Positions 52,344-62,745 of a DNA stretch of 64,000 nucleotides are shown here, piece after piece. This stretch comes from Flagellimonas sp. 389. Its GTDB lineage: Bacteria; Bacteroidota; Bacteroidia; Flavobacteriales; Flavobacteriaceae. The DNA lies in contig NZ_JAHCMU010000007.1 in NCBI RefSeq assembly GCF_018449435.1, positions 124,001-188,000 of the forward strand, written 5' to 3'. A program made the translations under genes and the position numbers. The notes under the pieces are model-generated. The model did no database searches. It had not been told where the DNA came from and saw only the letters and a list, made by a program, of their open reading frames with translations. Each line of letters opens with the position of its first letter. Positions within the stretch are counted from its first letter, which is position 1.

Positions 52344-53579
52344 ATGGCAAAGGAAAACTTGGAATGTTCATTTTGTGGAAGAAAAAAACCAGAGACCAAT
52401 CTTTTGATTGCTGGTCTCGATGCCCATATATGCGATAGGTGCATTGAACAAGCCCACAGTATCGTTGCGGAGGAATCCAAACAATCCAAAAACCAAGATC
52501 TTTCTTCTGAGTTGGTCTTAAAGAAGCCCATGGAGATACGAGATTTCTTGGATACATTTGTAATTGGACAAGATCGCACAAAAAAAGTAATGTCCGTTGC
52601 CGTATACAACCACTACAAAAGGCTCTTACAGCCAAAAGGCAAAGAAGATGATGTAGAAATACAGAAAAGCAACCTTGTCATGGTTGGGCAAACAGGTACA
52701 GGGAAAACATTGATTGCAAAAACCATTGCACGGATGCTGAATGTTCCCTTGGCCATTGTAGATGCTACGGTACTTACTGAAGCAGGATATGTTGGGGAAG
52801 ATGTTGAAAGTATCCTAACACGTTTGCTACAAGCCGCGGACTACAACCTGGAAAAGGCAGAAAGAGGAATCGTTTTTATAGACGAGATAGATAAAATTGC
52901 AAGAAAAAGTGATAATCCTTCAATTACCAGAGATGTCTCTGGGGAAGGTGTACAACAAGGTCTTCTAAAACTACTTGAGGGTACTGTAGTAAATGTACCA
53001 CCAAAAGGAGGCCGTAAGCATCCTGACCAAAAGTTTATAGAGGTCAATACTGAAAATATCCTTTTCGTAGCTGGTGGTGCTTTTGATGGTATTGAGCGTA
53101 TCATTACCAAACGATTGAACATGCAAGCGGTAGGGTACAGTGCTTCTAAGTTAGAGGACAACCTAGATAGCGAGAATATTCTTCAATACATTATACCCAA
53201 AGATTTAAAAGAATTTGGTCTTATTCCTGAAATCATCGGGAGGCTGCCTGTGCTAACCCACATGAATCCTTTGGATGCAAAAACTTTAAGAGCAATCTTA
53301 ACGGAGCCAAAAAACGCCATTATTAAACAATATGAAAAGCTTTTTGATATGGATGGGATTTCTTTCAGTATCACCGAACAAGCTCTGACCTATATTGTAG
53401 AAAAGGCAGTAGAGTACAAACTAGGGGCCAGAGGCCTACGTTCTCTGTGCGAAGCGGTATTTACCGATGCGATGTTTACGTTACCGAGCAGTGAGGAAAA
53501 AGAATTTAAGGTTACCAAGGCTTATGCAGAAGAAAAACTATCGCACGAGACCATCAAAAAGCTAAAAGCGGTATCCTAA
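52344..53579 (+). CDS. clpX: ATP-dependent Clp protease ATP-binding subunit
   Basis: A 411-residue AAA+ unfoldase. The N-terminal zinc-binding domain has CSFCGRKK and ICDRCIEQA, Walker A is GQTGTGKT, and Walker B is [12 protein letters not shown]. The sensor and C-terminal segments include [18 protein letters not shown] and a GARGLR sensor-2 motif. It feeds unfolded substrates into ClpP. The convergent hydrolase gene ends 3 bp after its stop codon. Confidence 0.97.
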   Translation: MAKENLECSFCGRKKPETNLLIAGLDAHICDRCIEQAHSIVAEESKQSKNQDLSSELVLKKPMEIRDFLDTFVIGQDRTKKVMSVAVYNHYKRLLQPKGKEDDVEIQKSNLVMVGQTGTGKTLIAKTIARMLNVPLAIVDATVLTEAGYVGEDVESILTRLLQAADYNLEKAERGIVFIDEIDKIARKSDNPSITRDVSGEGVQQGLLKLLEGTVVNVPPKGGRKHPDQKFIEVNTENILFVAGGAFDGIERIITKRLNMQAVGYSASKLEDNLDSENILQYIIPKDLKEFGLIPEIIGRLPVLTHMNPLDAKTLRAILTEPKNAIIKQYEKLFDMDGISFSITEQALTYIVEKAVEYKLGARGLRSLCEAVFTDAMFTLPSSEEKEFKVTKAYAEEKLSHETIKKLKAVS

Positions 53580-53582
53580 GAA

Positions 53583-54122
53583 TTAAACTACTTTTTTAGT
53601 CACCTTTTCCAAAAGATTTAGGCATACCTCTGCAATAATCTTCTCATCGGAATATAGTTGATGGCCAAAATTTGATATCACATTCAAGTCCACACCAACT
53701 TTATCCGCCCATTCTGTACTTGGCTTAAAAGCATCGCATTCTCCAAAAATGAGATTCAACACGGTGTTCGGTGCTGTTTCTTCTAACCTAACTCTAGTAG
53801 GGGATATCGCAGTTAAGGATTTTATGGGTAATCCCTTTAACGCAGCTTTCCATGCAATTGTTCCACCAGTGCTAAAGGCCAAATAATGACTTGGCTGTTT
53901 TTCTTTCTGTATGAGATGTGTCACTGCAGTTTCAATACCGCCATCCACAAACGCTTTGTGTATATTTTTTTCAGTAGAAACCGGAACGTCGATATTTCCA
54001 AGTTGTTGGCAATCATAGAAGACTATGTCGTAGTACTGTTGCAAATACCCAAAATAGGAAGTAATCCAAAGTCCTTTTTTTACTCCCCACATATCTGAGA
54101 TAACAACTAATTTTTCTGCCAT
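53583..54122 (-). CDS. Small alpha/beta-hydrolase-like protein
   Basis: A 179-residue protein. LVVISDMWG starts strand 1, AFSTGGTIAWKAAL carries a nucleophile-like serine in STGG, and FGHQLYS near the end carries a histidine. It is shorter than a full hydrolase because the lid and one helix are missing. Related proteins annotated as alpha/beta hydrolases are uncharacterised. It is convergent with clpX. Confidence 0.65.
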   Translation of the reverse strand: MAEKLVVISDMWGVKKGLWITSYFGYLQQYYDIVFYDCQQLGNIDVPVSTEKNIHKAFVDGGIETAVTHLIQKEKQPSHYLAFSTGGTIAWKAALKGLPIKSLTAISPTRVRLEETAPNTVLNLIFGECDAFKPSTEWADKVGVDLNVISNFGHQLYSDEKIIAEVCLNLLEKVTKKVV

Positions 54123-54194
54123 AGTACAATTGGTATTTTTTAATTAAAAGGTTGATTGGTTTAAATTTCATCAATAAACGCAGAAAAACACTAT

Positions 54195-55706
54195 TTAATT
54201 GTTCATCCGAAGCAATTCTTCGATGTAAGCCCTTTCATTGGAAAGTCGTGGAATCTTATGTTGCCCCCCTAATTTGCTCTTGGATTTTAGCCAATCATGG
54301 AATAAATTCTGCCGTGCAATATGAATTTTTGGCATGCGCAACGTAATATTATTGTACCGTTTCGCCTCGTAGTCGGAGTTTAATGATTTTAGTGCATTAT
54401 CCAAAAATTCGGTAAAATAAGCAATATCCTTTGGTTGCTTTCTAAACTCTATGATCCATTCATGAGCTCCTTTCTCATTCTCTACCATAAAAATCGGAGC
54501 TGCGGTATAATCCATTATTTCCGCATTGGTCTTTAGACAAACTTGCTTTAGGGCTTCCTCCGCATTTTCTATAATAAGTTCTTCGCCAAAAACATTAATA
54601 TGGTGCTTAGTACGTCCCGTTATTTTTATTCTATAAGGATTTTTGGATGTAAACCTAACCGTATCTCCTATATTGTAACGCCATAGACCCGCATTGGTTG
54701 TAATGATCACAGCATAATTCACACCTATTTTAACCTCCCAAAGTGGTATAACTTTTTGATTGTTTCCATAGGAATCCATAGGGATGAACTCATAAAAAAT
54801 CCCATAATCCAACATCAACAATAAATCTTCAGAATTGTTTCGATCCTGAATACCAAAAAAACCTTCCGAAGCATTATAGGTCTCGTAATAATTAAATTTT
54901 TTCCGCGGCAATAATTTCTTGTACTGGTCTTTATATGGGGTAAAACTCACGCCCCCGTGAAAATACACCTCTAAATTTTCCCATACCTCAAAAAGATGGT
55001 TCTTACCTGTTTTCTCCAATACATCGTTCAACAATACCAACATCCACGAAGGAACCCCCGCCAAGCTTGTCACATTTTCACGAATGCTTTCCTGGATTAT
55101 GGCCTCTAATTTTGACTCCCATTCGCTCATTAAGGAGACCTTATTGCTTGGTGTACTGCTATATTCTGCCCATAAAGGCATATTATCGATTAAAATAGCT
55201 GACAAATCACCAAAAAAGGTCCCGTTGTCCTCATAAAGTTCTTTGCTCCCACCCAATCTAAGGCTCTTGCCATTAAATAATTGGGAGTTTTCATTATTGT
55301 TCAAATACAGACAAAGCAAATCCTTGCTCGACTTATAATGGCAATCTTCCAGAGCTTCCATACTAACGGGTATGAACTTACTTTTTGCATTGGTAGTACC
55401 ACTACTCTTGGCAAACCATTTTATGGTTGTGGGCCAAAACAAGTTTTGTTCCCCTCTGCGGGTCCGTTCTATGATATTGGAAATTTCTTCATATCTGGTA
55501 ACCGGAACTCTATTTGCAAAATCCTCGTACTTTTTAATATCTGAAAAACCATATTGCTTACCAAGCATGGTATCTTTGGAAAAATCCACTAAATATTTTA
55601 ATACCTCATCCTGCACATCTAAAGGGTATTTTAAAAAAAGTTCTATTTGATGGTAGCGTTTTTTGAGCAACCAAGATGCTATGGAGTTAAATAAGGGTAT
55701 TGGCAT
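54195..55706 (-). CDS. GH3 auxin-responsive-promoter-family acyl-adenylate enzyme
   Basis: A 503-residue protein of the GH3 family, which adenylates carboxylates and transfers them to amino acids or amines. The ATP-binding TKWFAKSSGTTNAKSKFIPVS near 88-108 is the phosphate loop, followed by YNASEGFFGIQ and the lid region TGRTKHHINVFGEEL. Plant members conjugate jasmonate or auxin; bacterial substrates are unknown. It starts head to head with the DUF2797 gene. Confidence 0.9.
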   Translation of the reverse strand: MPIPLFNSIASWLLKKRYHQIELFLKYPLDVQDEVLKYLVDFSKDTMLGKQYGFSDIKKYEDFANRVPVTRYEEISNIIERTRRGEQNLFWPTTIKWFAKSSGTTNAKSKFIPVSMEALEDCHYKSSKDLLCLYLNNNENSQLFNGKSLRLGGSKELYEDNGTFFGDLSAILIDNMPLWAEYSSTPSNKVSLMSEWESKLEAIIQESIRENVTSLAGVPSWMLVLLNDVLEKTGKNHLFEVWENLEVYFHGGVSFTPYKDQYKKLLPRKKFNYYETYNASEGFFGIQDRNNSEDLLLMLDYGIFYEFIPMDSYGNNQKVIPLWEVKIGVNYAVIITTNAGLWRYNIGDTVRFTSKNPYRIKITGRTKHHINVFGEELIIENAEEALKQVCLKTNAEIMDYTAAPIFMVENEKGAHEWIIEFRKQPKDIAYFTEFLDNALKSLNSDYEAKRYNNITLRMPKIHIARQNLFHDWLKSKSKLGGQHKIPRLSNERAYIEELLRMNN

Positions 55707-55807
55707 TTTTAGGTATCTTTAACCTAGAATTATTGTTAGGTGTATTAGCTAAAATAGGCTATCTAACGTTCATTATCAAATCAGGTTTAAAACATACGTA
55801 TCCCAAT

Positions 55808-56602
55808 ATGCTTTACGAAGGAGTACTCCGAAAAATGCAAACAGAAATAGGAAATCCCATTCAATACTTTTTAGTTTTTGACAACGATTTCCTGAACATG
55901 AACCAACTGTTGAACAAGGAATTACAGCTGGATTTTATAAAGTTCCAGTGTCTTAATTGCGGAAAGGACAAACCTATCTACCGACAAGGTTTTTGCAAGT
56001 CGTGTTTTTTCGAAACACCATCAGCAGGTGACTGGATCATGAAACCTGAATTGAGCACAGCTCATTTGGATAAAGAAGACCGTGATTTGGAATATGAAAA
56101 ACGAGTGCAACTACAACCACATATTGTTTATTTGGCAAACTCCAGTAATGTTAAGGTAGGAGTAACCCGAAAAACCCAAGTACCAACTCGATGGATAGAC
56201 CAAGGAGCGCACGAAGCCATCGAAATTGTAGAAGTTCCCAATCGCTATTTAGCCGGAATCACGGAAGTTGCTTTAAAAGATTACGTGAGCGATAAAACAA
56301 GTTGGCAAAAAATGCTGACCAACCGTATTGAAGATGTAGATTTGGTAGAGTGGCGTGACAAACTACGGGCGAATATACCAGAAGAAGCGTCTGAATATTT
56401 TTTAGAAGAAAAAACAGAGACCCATATGGATTTTCCAGTATTGGAATATCCTGAAAAAGTAAAAAGCCTTAATCTGGACAAAAACCCTAGTTATACTGGA
56501 ACTTTAAAGGGCATTAAGGGACAATACCTCATCTTTGAGGATAGCACGGTTTTTAATATTCGTGGGAATGAGGGGTACTATGTTGGGCTTGGCATCAGTT
56601 GA
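55808..56602 (+). CDS. DUF2797 protein with zinc ribbon and GIY-YIG-like fold
   Basis: A 264-residue protein starting MLYEGVLRKMQTE. A four-cysteine zinc ribbon lies at CLNCGKDKPIYRQGFCKSC (residues 48-66). Then comes HIVYLANSSNVKVGVTRKTQ with a VPTRWIDQGA segment, which resembles the GIY-YIG nuclease layout though the canonical motifs are degenerate. The C-terminus is a beta-rich domain (KGIKGQYLIFEDSTVFNIRG). The open frame extends to 55700, which would overlap the divergent GH3 gene; the family start at 55808 is used. Function unknown. Confidence 0.85.
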   Translation: MLYEGVLRKMQTEIGNPIQYFLVFDNDFLNMNQLLNKELQLDFIKFQCLNCGKDKPIYRQGFCKSCFFETPSAGDWIMKPELSTAHLDKEDRDLEYEKRVQLQPHIVYLANSSNVKVGVTRKTQVPTRWIDQGAHEAIEIVEVPNRYLAGITEVALKDYVSDKTSWQKMLTNRIEDVDLVEWRDKLRANIPEEASEYFLEEKTETHMDFPVLEYPEKVKSLNLDKNPSYTGTLKGIKGQYLIFEDSTVFNIRGNEGYYVGLGIS

Positions 56603-56701
56603 GGATTACTCCGTTTTAGCAATATATCAACTAGACATATTTTCCCAATAAATCCGTGCTTTGAAAAAGTCAACGTTTATAGATTATCAAAATATAGAGC
56701 A

Positions 56702-57442
56702 ATGCTAATTTTCAAACAAAACTACTTATTCGGATTTGTACTATTAGTTATTTTCTTCGGCTGCAAAACTGAGCAAAATAAAAAAAACAAGGAGCTGGAA
56801 AGAAAAATAGAGCTGAATTCAAAACATAAAGATTTTGAAAACTTAATTTCCATAGCAAGCTGTTCAGGGCCAGATATTACTTACTCCACAGAAGTACACT
56901 CCACTAAAAACGGATATACTTATTTTAAACAACAATACGGATCAGGGAAAGAGGACTACGAAGCTACCATATTTGATAAAACAAAAGGTTTTACTATAGA
57001 TAAGAACGGTAATGCAATAGATACTTTATCAAAAGAATCCATAGAAATAATAAGAGGTCACGAATTTCACAAAATTCACATTACCCCAAATACATTTTTT
57101 AACGCTATCAAATTTGAAGAAGAAACACAGTACCAAGAAAAACCTTGTGAAAAATATACAGGTACGGACGTATTGAATAATCCAATAACCCTATATTACA
57201 GTAGAAAGGAAAAATTGATACTAGGGGTCAAATTATCAAACCCCAATGACACAACAGAACAAATAGAGATTAAATACAAAGAGTGGATGGAAAGTGATAT
57301 TGGGAAAATAGCCAAAAAGGTTGAAATCATTCAAGGAGGAAAAGACATCTATCAATTCCATTATAAAAGTATTATAATTAATGATAAAGAATTTAGGGAG
57401 TTCTCCCTAAAAAATCATAAAGCATTTATTTCAGTAGATTGA
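56702..57442 (+). CDS. Lipoprotein of unknown function
   Basis: A 246-residue protein. The signal peptide ends in IFFGC (cysteine near residue 21), followed by a charged spacer (KTEQNKKNKELERK). The rest is a polar, beta-rich domain with CSGPDITYSTEV, YQEKPCEKYTG (two cysteines that may pair) and a lysine-rich end. I do not recognise the family. It is convergent with the AsmA-like gene, with a 3-bp gap. Confidence 0.65.
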   Translation: MLIFKQNYLFGFVLLVIFFGCKTEQNKKNKELERKIELNSKHKDFENLISIASCSGPDITYSTEVHSTKNGYTYFKQQYGSGKEDYEATIFDKTKGFTIDKNGNAIDTLSKESIEIIRGHEFHKIHITPNTFFNAIKFEEETQYQEKPCEKYTGTDVLNNPITLYYSRKEKLILGVKLSNPNDTTEQIEIKYKEWMESDIGKIAKKVEIIQGGKDIYQFHYKSIIINDKEFREFSLKNHKAFISVD

Positions 57443-57445
57443 AAG

Positions 57446-60166
57446 CTACTCCACTGAATCTTTTTTCTTCTTCTTTTTACCCAAAAGTCCACCTAAAATA
57501 GACTTAGCAGCTTCTTTTACAGGCTCTTTTTTGGCTTGGGCCGAATCTACTTTAGCCGTATCTTTCTTTGTACTCCCTAATAATGAACCCAATGCTTCCT
57601 TCACTCCTCCACTATTCCCTATTTTGGTAGAATCTGAATCATCGGTCTTAAATACATCACCCAATAGATCTTTTGCAGTATCCTTACCTTTATTGAGTAG
57701 CTTTTGTTTCTGTATTTCCACCAATTGGTTGGTAAGTTTTGTAACACCAGAACTTAAATCCGTGCTGACCGTTGGACTGGTATAATTTCCGCCTATGCTG
57801 GCAACCACGGGAATCGTTAAATCTTCGAGACTGTCATCGTCCAACTTGGCGATAAGCCCGTTTACTTCGCTACCTAAATATTTAGCTGGCACTTGTAGTG
57901 TAGCTTTATACTGGAGCTCCCTATCGAACGTATGGCTACCATCCACATTAACGGCAATATCCTTATAATTTAAAGTAAATGGCTCTACATTGACTGCACC
58001 ATTTTTAAAGCTCAAGGCAGTTTTTAAATCACTTAGATCCAAATCTTTGGTATTCAAAAAACTTAGTTTATTATCCAAAGCAGAAAGTAAAGGTGCATTT
58101 TTAGTATCAACTTTTGTAGAAAGGAGTTCTGCAATCAATCCCCCAGATATTGTAGCCAAATTAGGTGTAAAATCTTCTTTTAGATTTCCAGAGATTTTAA
58201 TGTCTGAATTCAACTTTCCCTGAAGCGCACTGGCCAAGGGTGCCAATACTTTAAACAACTCTAAAGACTGAAAAGACTCACTTATACCAAAATTGTCCAT
58301 TCCCAAATCCAAATCGAACGTTGAAACTTTCTCCTTGGTGGATACTGAACCGGCAACACCTAAAACCCCTCCAAAAAGGTTCGATTTCAGGTTCTTTAAC
58401 GTTGCCGTTTCATCCCTTATTACCAATGTCCCTTCAACATTTTTTAGTGTAAGGTTGTCATACAGCACGGTATTTGCCTTTGCGTCTATGGTACAATCCA
58501 AAAAAGATGGAATCTTAATTCTTTCGTTCGTGTTTGAAGATGGGGTATTTTCATCGATATTGGTTTCTTCGGTTTGCGCCTCACCTTCCTCTTCTTCTAC
58601 CATAAAATCGTTCAAGGCAAATGTATTGGACGTCAATGCGAAGTTCCCTTCAACTTTTTCATCATTGAACATAAATCCCAATAAATTGGTCAGCGTCCCT
58701 GTGGTATTAAAATCTGTACTTCCAGTTTTTCCATTGAAAGAATTCAAGGAAACCGTTTGTGGGTTAAACGTAATAGCAGCCTCACTTACCATAACTGGAT
58801 TCTTTAATTCTTCCGAAGCATATTCAAAGCCCCTTACATCTATCGTACCGCTTGTTTTGGTATTCTGATATTGTTTTTTCTCCAAAGAAGCCATATCAAA
58901 AGCCGTGGTAACATTGGCATTCATGATGCCTTTAAGATTATAATCAGCAGGAACAGGGTACGCCTGTGAAATATTTGCCAAGTTTATTCTACCGTCCATA
59001 TGGGCATTCACTTTGGTATTGCCCAATAAATCTGTAATCTTGGAGTTTAGGTTGAACTTATCCTCATCAATGGTAAAAGACAGCTTTTTAATATCCACAT
59101 AGGTATCTTCGGTTATCCCCGTAGTATTATTGATTTCCGTGTCAATAAAGACATTCCGTACCGTTTTTGGTAAATCCGGATATTTGAACGAAGCATTTTC
59201 CGAGTTCATTTTAATGCTGAACGTTGGAATATGCGTTTCATCCACAATACCCTTAAACTGTCCATTCACCTCAAAATTACCCGCGGTCTTTACATCTTCG
59301 ATATTTTTTGAATAGGCTTCCGGAATGACCGCCAAAAAGTTTTTAAAGTCCGATGACGGTGTCTTAAATGTAATGTCCACTTCTTGGCTTTCTTCGTTCA
59401 CCTTGATAAATCCATCAAAAACCAAGGGCAGTTGGTTCACCAAAGCCTTGTTTTCCAAAAACGAGTATTTGTTTTCTTTTAAATCGATGCCGATAAGGGC
59501 GTCCAATGAAAGCTTATTCTTATTTAAATATTTGGTGCTGTCCATTTCAAAGGACACCAAAGCATCCGTCAGCGTTTTTAATTGTGAGTTCTCTAAAGAA
59601 AGGTCACCAGTACCTGAATGGTTCATCTCAGAAATGACCAAGTGCATTCCAGTGGCAAAGTCATCATATATAATTTCTGTGTTGTTGATTTCATAAGCAT
59701 CCAATGCCAAGGTAAAGTTGTTGGAAGTTTCTTCTGATACGGCAGTTGCATTCGTTTCATCTTCTATAGCAATATCGTAATTGGCATTCTCATCTTCATC
59801 TACCTTAATATGGAGTTTTGCACCATCTATTTTCAAGCTTTGAATGGCTATAGGGTCTTCTGCACTTTTAAAAAGTTCCTTGATAGACATTTTAAGTTCA
59901 ATTTCTTCTGATGCAAACAATGTATCACCTTCAAAAGGGGCTTTGTTCACCAAAGAAATCTTTTTAAGTCCCACATTTGCATTGGGAAAACTTTTTATCA
60001 GACTAAGGTCAGCCTCATCAAAATCCAACGTAGCATTAATGCTATTATTGACCTTGTTCTTGATAATATCCGCTATTCTGCCTTCCAACAGAAAGGGAAC
60101 AGCAGCAATCAATACAATAAAAATCAGTAGGGTTATTCCAGTAATCTTAAGGGCCTTTTTCTTCAT
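57446..60166 (-). CDS. AsmA-like outer-membrane biogenesis protein
   Basis: A 906-residue protein. The N-terminal membrane anchor (KITGITLLIFIVLIAAVPFLLEG, residues 7-29) is followed by a very long stretch of AsmA-type beta repeats. These include LSLIKSFPNANVGLKKISLVN near the start, and the AsmA C-terminal domain (FALNDFMVEEE onwards, then NLFGGVLGVAGSV and KLNSDIKISGNL). The end is a lysine-rich tail (GGLLGKKKKKK). Such proteins span the periplasm and are thought to move lipids to the outer membrane. It is convergent with the lipoprotein gene and follows the VUT transporter in the same direction. Confidence 0.87.
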   Translation of the reverse strand: MKKKALKITGITLLIFIVLIAAVPFLLEGRIADIIKNKVNNSINATLDFDEADLSLIKSFPNANVGLKKISLVNKAPFEGDTLFASEEIELKMSIKELFKSAEDPIAIQSLKIDGAKLHIKVDEDENANYDIAIEDETNATAVSEETSNNFTLALDAYEINNTEIIYDDFATGMHLVISEMNHSGTGDLSLENSQLKTLTDALVSFEMDSTKYLNKNKLSLDALIGIDLKENKYSFLENKALVNQLPLVFDGFIKVNEESQEVDITFKTPSSDFKNFLAVIPEAYSKNIEDVKTAGNFEVNGQFKGIVDETHIPTFSIKMNSENASFKYPDLPKTVRNVFIDTEINNTTGITEDTYVDIKKLSFTIDEDKFNLNSKITDLLGNTKVNAHMDGRINLANISQAYPVPADYNLKGIMNANVTTAFDMASLEKKQYQNTKTSGTIDVRGFEYASEELKNPVMVSEAAITFNPQTVSLNSFNGKTGSTDFNTTGTLTNLLGFMFNDEKVEGNFALTSNTFALNDFMVEEEEGEAQTEETNIDENTPSSNTNERIKIPSFLDCTIDAKANTVLYDNLTLKNVEGTLVIRDETATLKNLKSNLFGGVLGVAGSVSTKEKVSTFDLDLGMDNFGISESFQSLELFKVLAPLASALQGKLNSDIKISGNLKEDFTPNLATISGGLIAELLSTKVDTKNAPLLSALDNKLSFLNTKDLDLSDLKTALSFKNGAVNVEPFTLNYKDIAVNVDGSHTFDRELQYKATLQVPAKYLGSEVNGLIAKLDDDSLEDLTIPVVASIGGNYTSPTVSTDLSSGVTKLTNQLVEIQKQKLLNKGKDTAKDLLGDVFKTDDSDSTKIGNSGGVKEALGSLLGSTKKDTAKVDSAQAKKEPVKEAAKSILGGLLGKKKKKKDSVE

Positions 60167-60202
60167 ACTTGAATATTTTGGGACAAAATAAAGAAGAAGC
60201 CG

Positions 60203-60910
60203 TCAATCCAAAGGTATCTCCTCCCCTATTTTTAAGTTAAATCTTTTACGTATTAGATATACGAAAAGATAGAGCAAAGGGGTATCGAAGGCTGCAATAA
60301 AGATTTTGAAAAGGAATCCGCTAACGACCAAACCGTAGAATTTATCCCATGGCAATACACCAAAAGCGCATAATAACCCTACTACGGTAACGGTATCAAC
60401 CAACTGTGAGGTAAATGTGGAAAAATTATTTCTGAGCCATAGCATTTTCCCCTTGGTCACCCTTTTCCAAAAGTGATAGATAGAAATATCGATATACTGT
60501 GCAAAGAGGTAGGCCAGCATGGATGCCAATACGCCTAATGGAGATAAACCAAAAACCTTGGTGAAAGTTTCGTCATCAATTCCCGAATCGACAATAGCGG
60601 GAACTTCATTGGCGATAAAGATGATGAGCATAGAGAACACTGAAGCGAAAATACCTGCCGTGACCACCTGGTTGGCTTTCTTCTTTCCATAGATCTCAGA
60701 AATCAAATCCGTAATCAGAAACGTTATGGGGTATGGTAAAATCCCAACGGAAAGCTCGAACAAAGGAGCGCCAAAAACGGTCGTATCTCCAAAAGGTTCC
60801 CAAAAAAAGAATTTTTGAAAAATAAGATTGGAGACCACCAAAGAAGTAATGAACAATGCGCCCAAGTACAGATAAATGGAAAACGCAGCTTTCTTATCTT
60901 TTTGCGTCAT
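60203..60910 (-). CDS. Queuosine precursor transporter (YhhQ/VUT family)
   Basis: A 235-residue inner-membrane protein with six or more predicted helices, including LFITSLVVSNLIFQKFFF, PYPITFLITDLISEIYGKK and LAYLFAQYIDISIYHFWKR. The ITDLISEIYG and QYIDI segments are family signatures. It is expected to import the queuosine precursor preQ0/preQ1. It starts 3 bp after sppA and is therefore in the same transcript, although the roles are not related. No tgt or que gene is in the window. Confidence 0.9.
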   Translation of the reverse strand: MTQKDKKAAFSIYLYLGALFITSLVVSNLIFQKFFFWEPFGDTTVFGAPLFELSVGILPYPITFLITDLISEIYGKKKANQVVTAGIFASVFSMLIIFIANEVPAIVDSGIDDETFTKVFGLSPLGVLASMLAYLFAQYIDISIYHFWKRVTKGKMLWLRNNFSTFTSQLVDTVTVVGLLCAFGVLPWDKFYGLVVSGFLFKIFIAAFDTPLLYLFVYLIRKRFNLKIGEEIPLD

Positions 60911-60913
60911 TCC

Positions 60914-62674
60914 TTATTTAATGTTTAAGCTGAAGGGCATTTTGGCTTGAATTCCCTTTTGTTCGGTAATTTGTTTAAGCTCTTTTAAAATCTGATATGC
61001 TTCAAGACCTATTTCCTCTTGAATCAAAGCATCGCCCAATTTAGATTTAGCTCCTCCAAAATCTTCCATCAACCGTTCAAAATCAGATTTATATTTTGGA
61101 TATTTTCGTATTCCGTAATCATCCAACTCGACCATCTCTGCCGCTGCCGCAATAGCATCGTCCAAGCTTCCCAATTCATCTACCAGACCATTCTCTTTTG
61201 CGTCCACTCCGCTCCAAACCCTACCTTGCGCTAAAGAATCCACTTGTGCCACGCTCATGTTCCGACCTGAAGCAACCCGTTCCAAAAATGTTTCATACGT
61301 ATCTTCTATACCTTCCTTGAGTACACTTCTAAAGGTTTCGTTCATAGGCTCGAACAGCGAGTAGTCAACCGAGTTTTTATTTGTTCCTACTTGCTCTGCA
61401 TTTATTCCAATATCACCCGCTAACTCATTTGCGTTGGGGATTACTCCAAAAACACCTATAGAACCGGTAATTGTAGTAGGTTCAGCAAAAATTTTATCCC
61501 CTGCAACACCTATATAATACCCTCCTGAAGCGGCAACATTTCCAAAAGAAACCACCACGGGTTTTATCGCTTTTGCCAACTCAATTTCTCTCCAGATAAT
61601 ATCGGATACCAATGCACTACCTCCTGGTGAATCTATACGAAGAACGATAGCTTTTACACTCTCGTTATCCACTGCTTTCTGCAAAGCAGTTGTAATCAAC
61701 CCTTGCCCAATGGTCTCCTTGTTTCCCTCACCATACATTATCTCGCCCTGAGCATAGACCACGGCAATTTTATCCTTTCCTTTTCGTAACCTTTTATTTC
61801 TTGTTACCTGAATGTAATCGGTGAATTCAACATAATTAACATCAGTGTTTTCGTCCAATCCAATTTTTTCCTTGAGCAGCGCTTCATACTGATCAGCATG
61901 TAAACTACCATCAATAAGACCAGAAGCTACCGCATATGATGGCGTTCTGCCACCGAGCGTGTCCGCAATAGCGTTTAAATCTTGTTCGTTAATGTCACGG
62001 GCAGCAGAAATATCAGAAACCATGGTATCCCATAATGAAGTAATCAATTCCTTGATTTGGGCGCGGTTTTCAGAGCTCATGGTATCTGATAAAAAAGGTT
62101 CTACAGCGGCTTTGTACTTTCCATGGCGGATCACTTCCATTTTTATGCCGGTTTTTTCCTGTAAGCCTTTAAAATAAAGTACTTCTGTGGCAAGTCCTTT
62201 AAAATCCATCCCACCTACAGGATTTAAGTACATTTTATCTGCCACACTGGCCAAATAATAGTCTTTTTGGGTATAAAAGTCGGAATGGGCATAAATGAAC
62301 TTCCCCGCTGATTTGAAGTCCAGTAGCGCTTTTCGTATTTCTTGGGTCTGTGCAAGACCTGCTTGTAAAAAACTTGTTGCTATACTTATTCCTTTGATTT
62401 TTTCATCACCCTTTGCAACTTCAATAGCATGCAAAATATCGTCAAGTCCGGCTTCATCACTCAACAATCCTACAAAAGGGTCGGTTTCATCACGGCCTAC
62501 ATAATCCTTTATAGGATTCGTAAAACGCAATTCCAAAATAGAATTATCCTTAACCACCACACCATCTTCTGCACTGCCCACTAAAGTCGCAAAAATGACA
62601 AACATCACCACCACAAGTCCGAATGCTACCAAACATCCCAAAATTGCAGCTAATAGATTTCTTAAAAATTTCAT
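60914..62674 (-). CDS. sppA: Signal peptide peptidase SppA, 67-kDa type
   Basis: A 586-residue inner-membrane protease that degrades cleaved signal peptides. One N-terminal helix (about 7-34) is followed by two tandem ClpP-like domains. The catalytic lysine is expected in EVIRHGKYKAAVEPF of the first domain. The catalytic serine lies in NVAASGGYYIGVAGDKIFAE of the second, with DSPGGSALVSD near by. The two-domain form is that of Escherichia coli SppA rather than the short SppA36. It is followed by the VUT transporter gene and divergent from the folK fusion. Confidence 0.94.
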   Translation of the reverse strand: MKFLRNLLAAILGCLVAFGLVVVMFVIFATLVGSAEDGVVVKDNSILELRFTNPIKDYVGRDETDPFVGLLSDEAGLDDILHAIEVAKGDEKIKGISIATSFLQAGLAQTQEIRKALLDFKSAGKFIYAHSDFYTQKDYYLASVADKMYLNPVGGMDFKGLATEVLYFKGLQEKTGIKMEVIRHGKYKAAVEPFLSDTMSSENRAQIKELITSLWDTMVSDISAARDINEQDLNAIADTLGGRTPSYAVASGLIDGSLHADQYEALLKEKIGLDENTDVNYVEFTDYIQVTRNKRLRKGKDKIAVVYAQGEIMYGEGNKETIGQGLITTALQKAVDNESVKAIVLRIDSPGGSALVSDIIWREIELAKAIKPVVVSFGNVAASGGYYIGVAGDKIFAEPTTITGSIGVFGVIPNANELAGDIGINAEQVGTNKNSVDYSLFEPMNETFRSVLKEGIEDTYETFLERVASGRNMSVAQVDSLAQGRVWSGVDAKENGLVDELGSLDDAIAAAAEMVELDDYGIRKYPKYKSDFERLMEDFGGAKSKLGDALIQEEIGLEAYQILKELKQITEQKGIQAKMPFSLNIK

Positions 62675-62745
62675 GAAAGCAACATTTTATTTTTATTCAA
62701 ATATAACCATTGTTGTATTGTTTTGTTTACTTTGTTTTCTTGATT

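Noticed and set aside
55700..55807. N-terminal extension of the DUF2797 protein
   Set aside because: It would overlap the start of the divergent GH3 gene, and the family N-terminus is MLYEGVLRKM.
58293..58868. Long plus-strand open frame of 191 codons
   Set aside because: It is fully antisense to the AsmA-like gene, has no homology-like motifs, and reflects the low stop frequency opposite a repetitive coding sequence.
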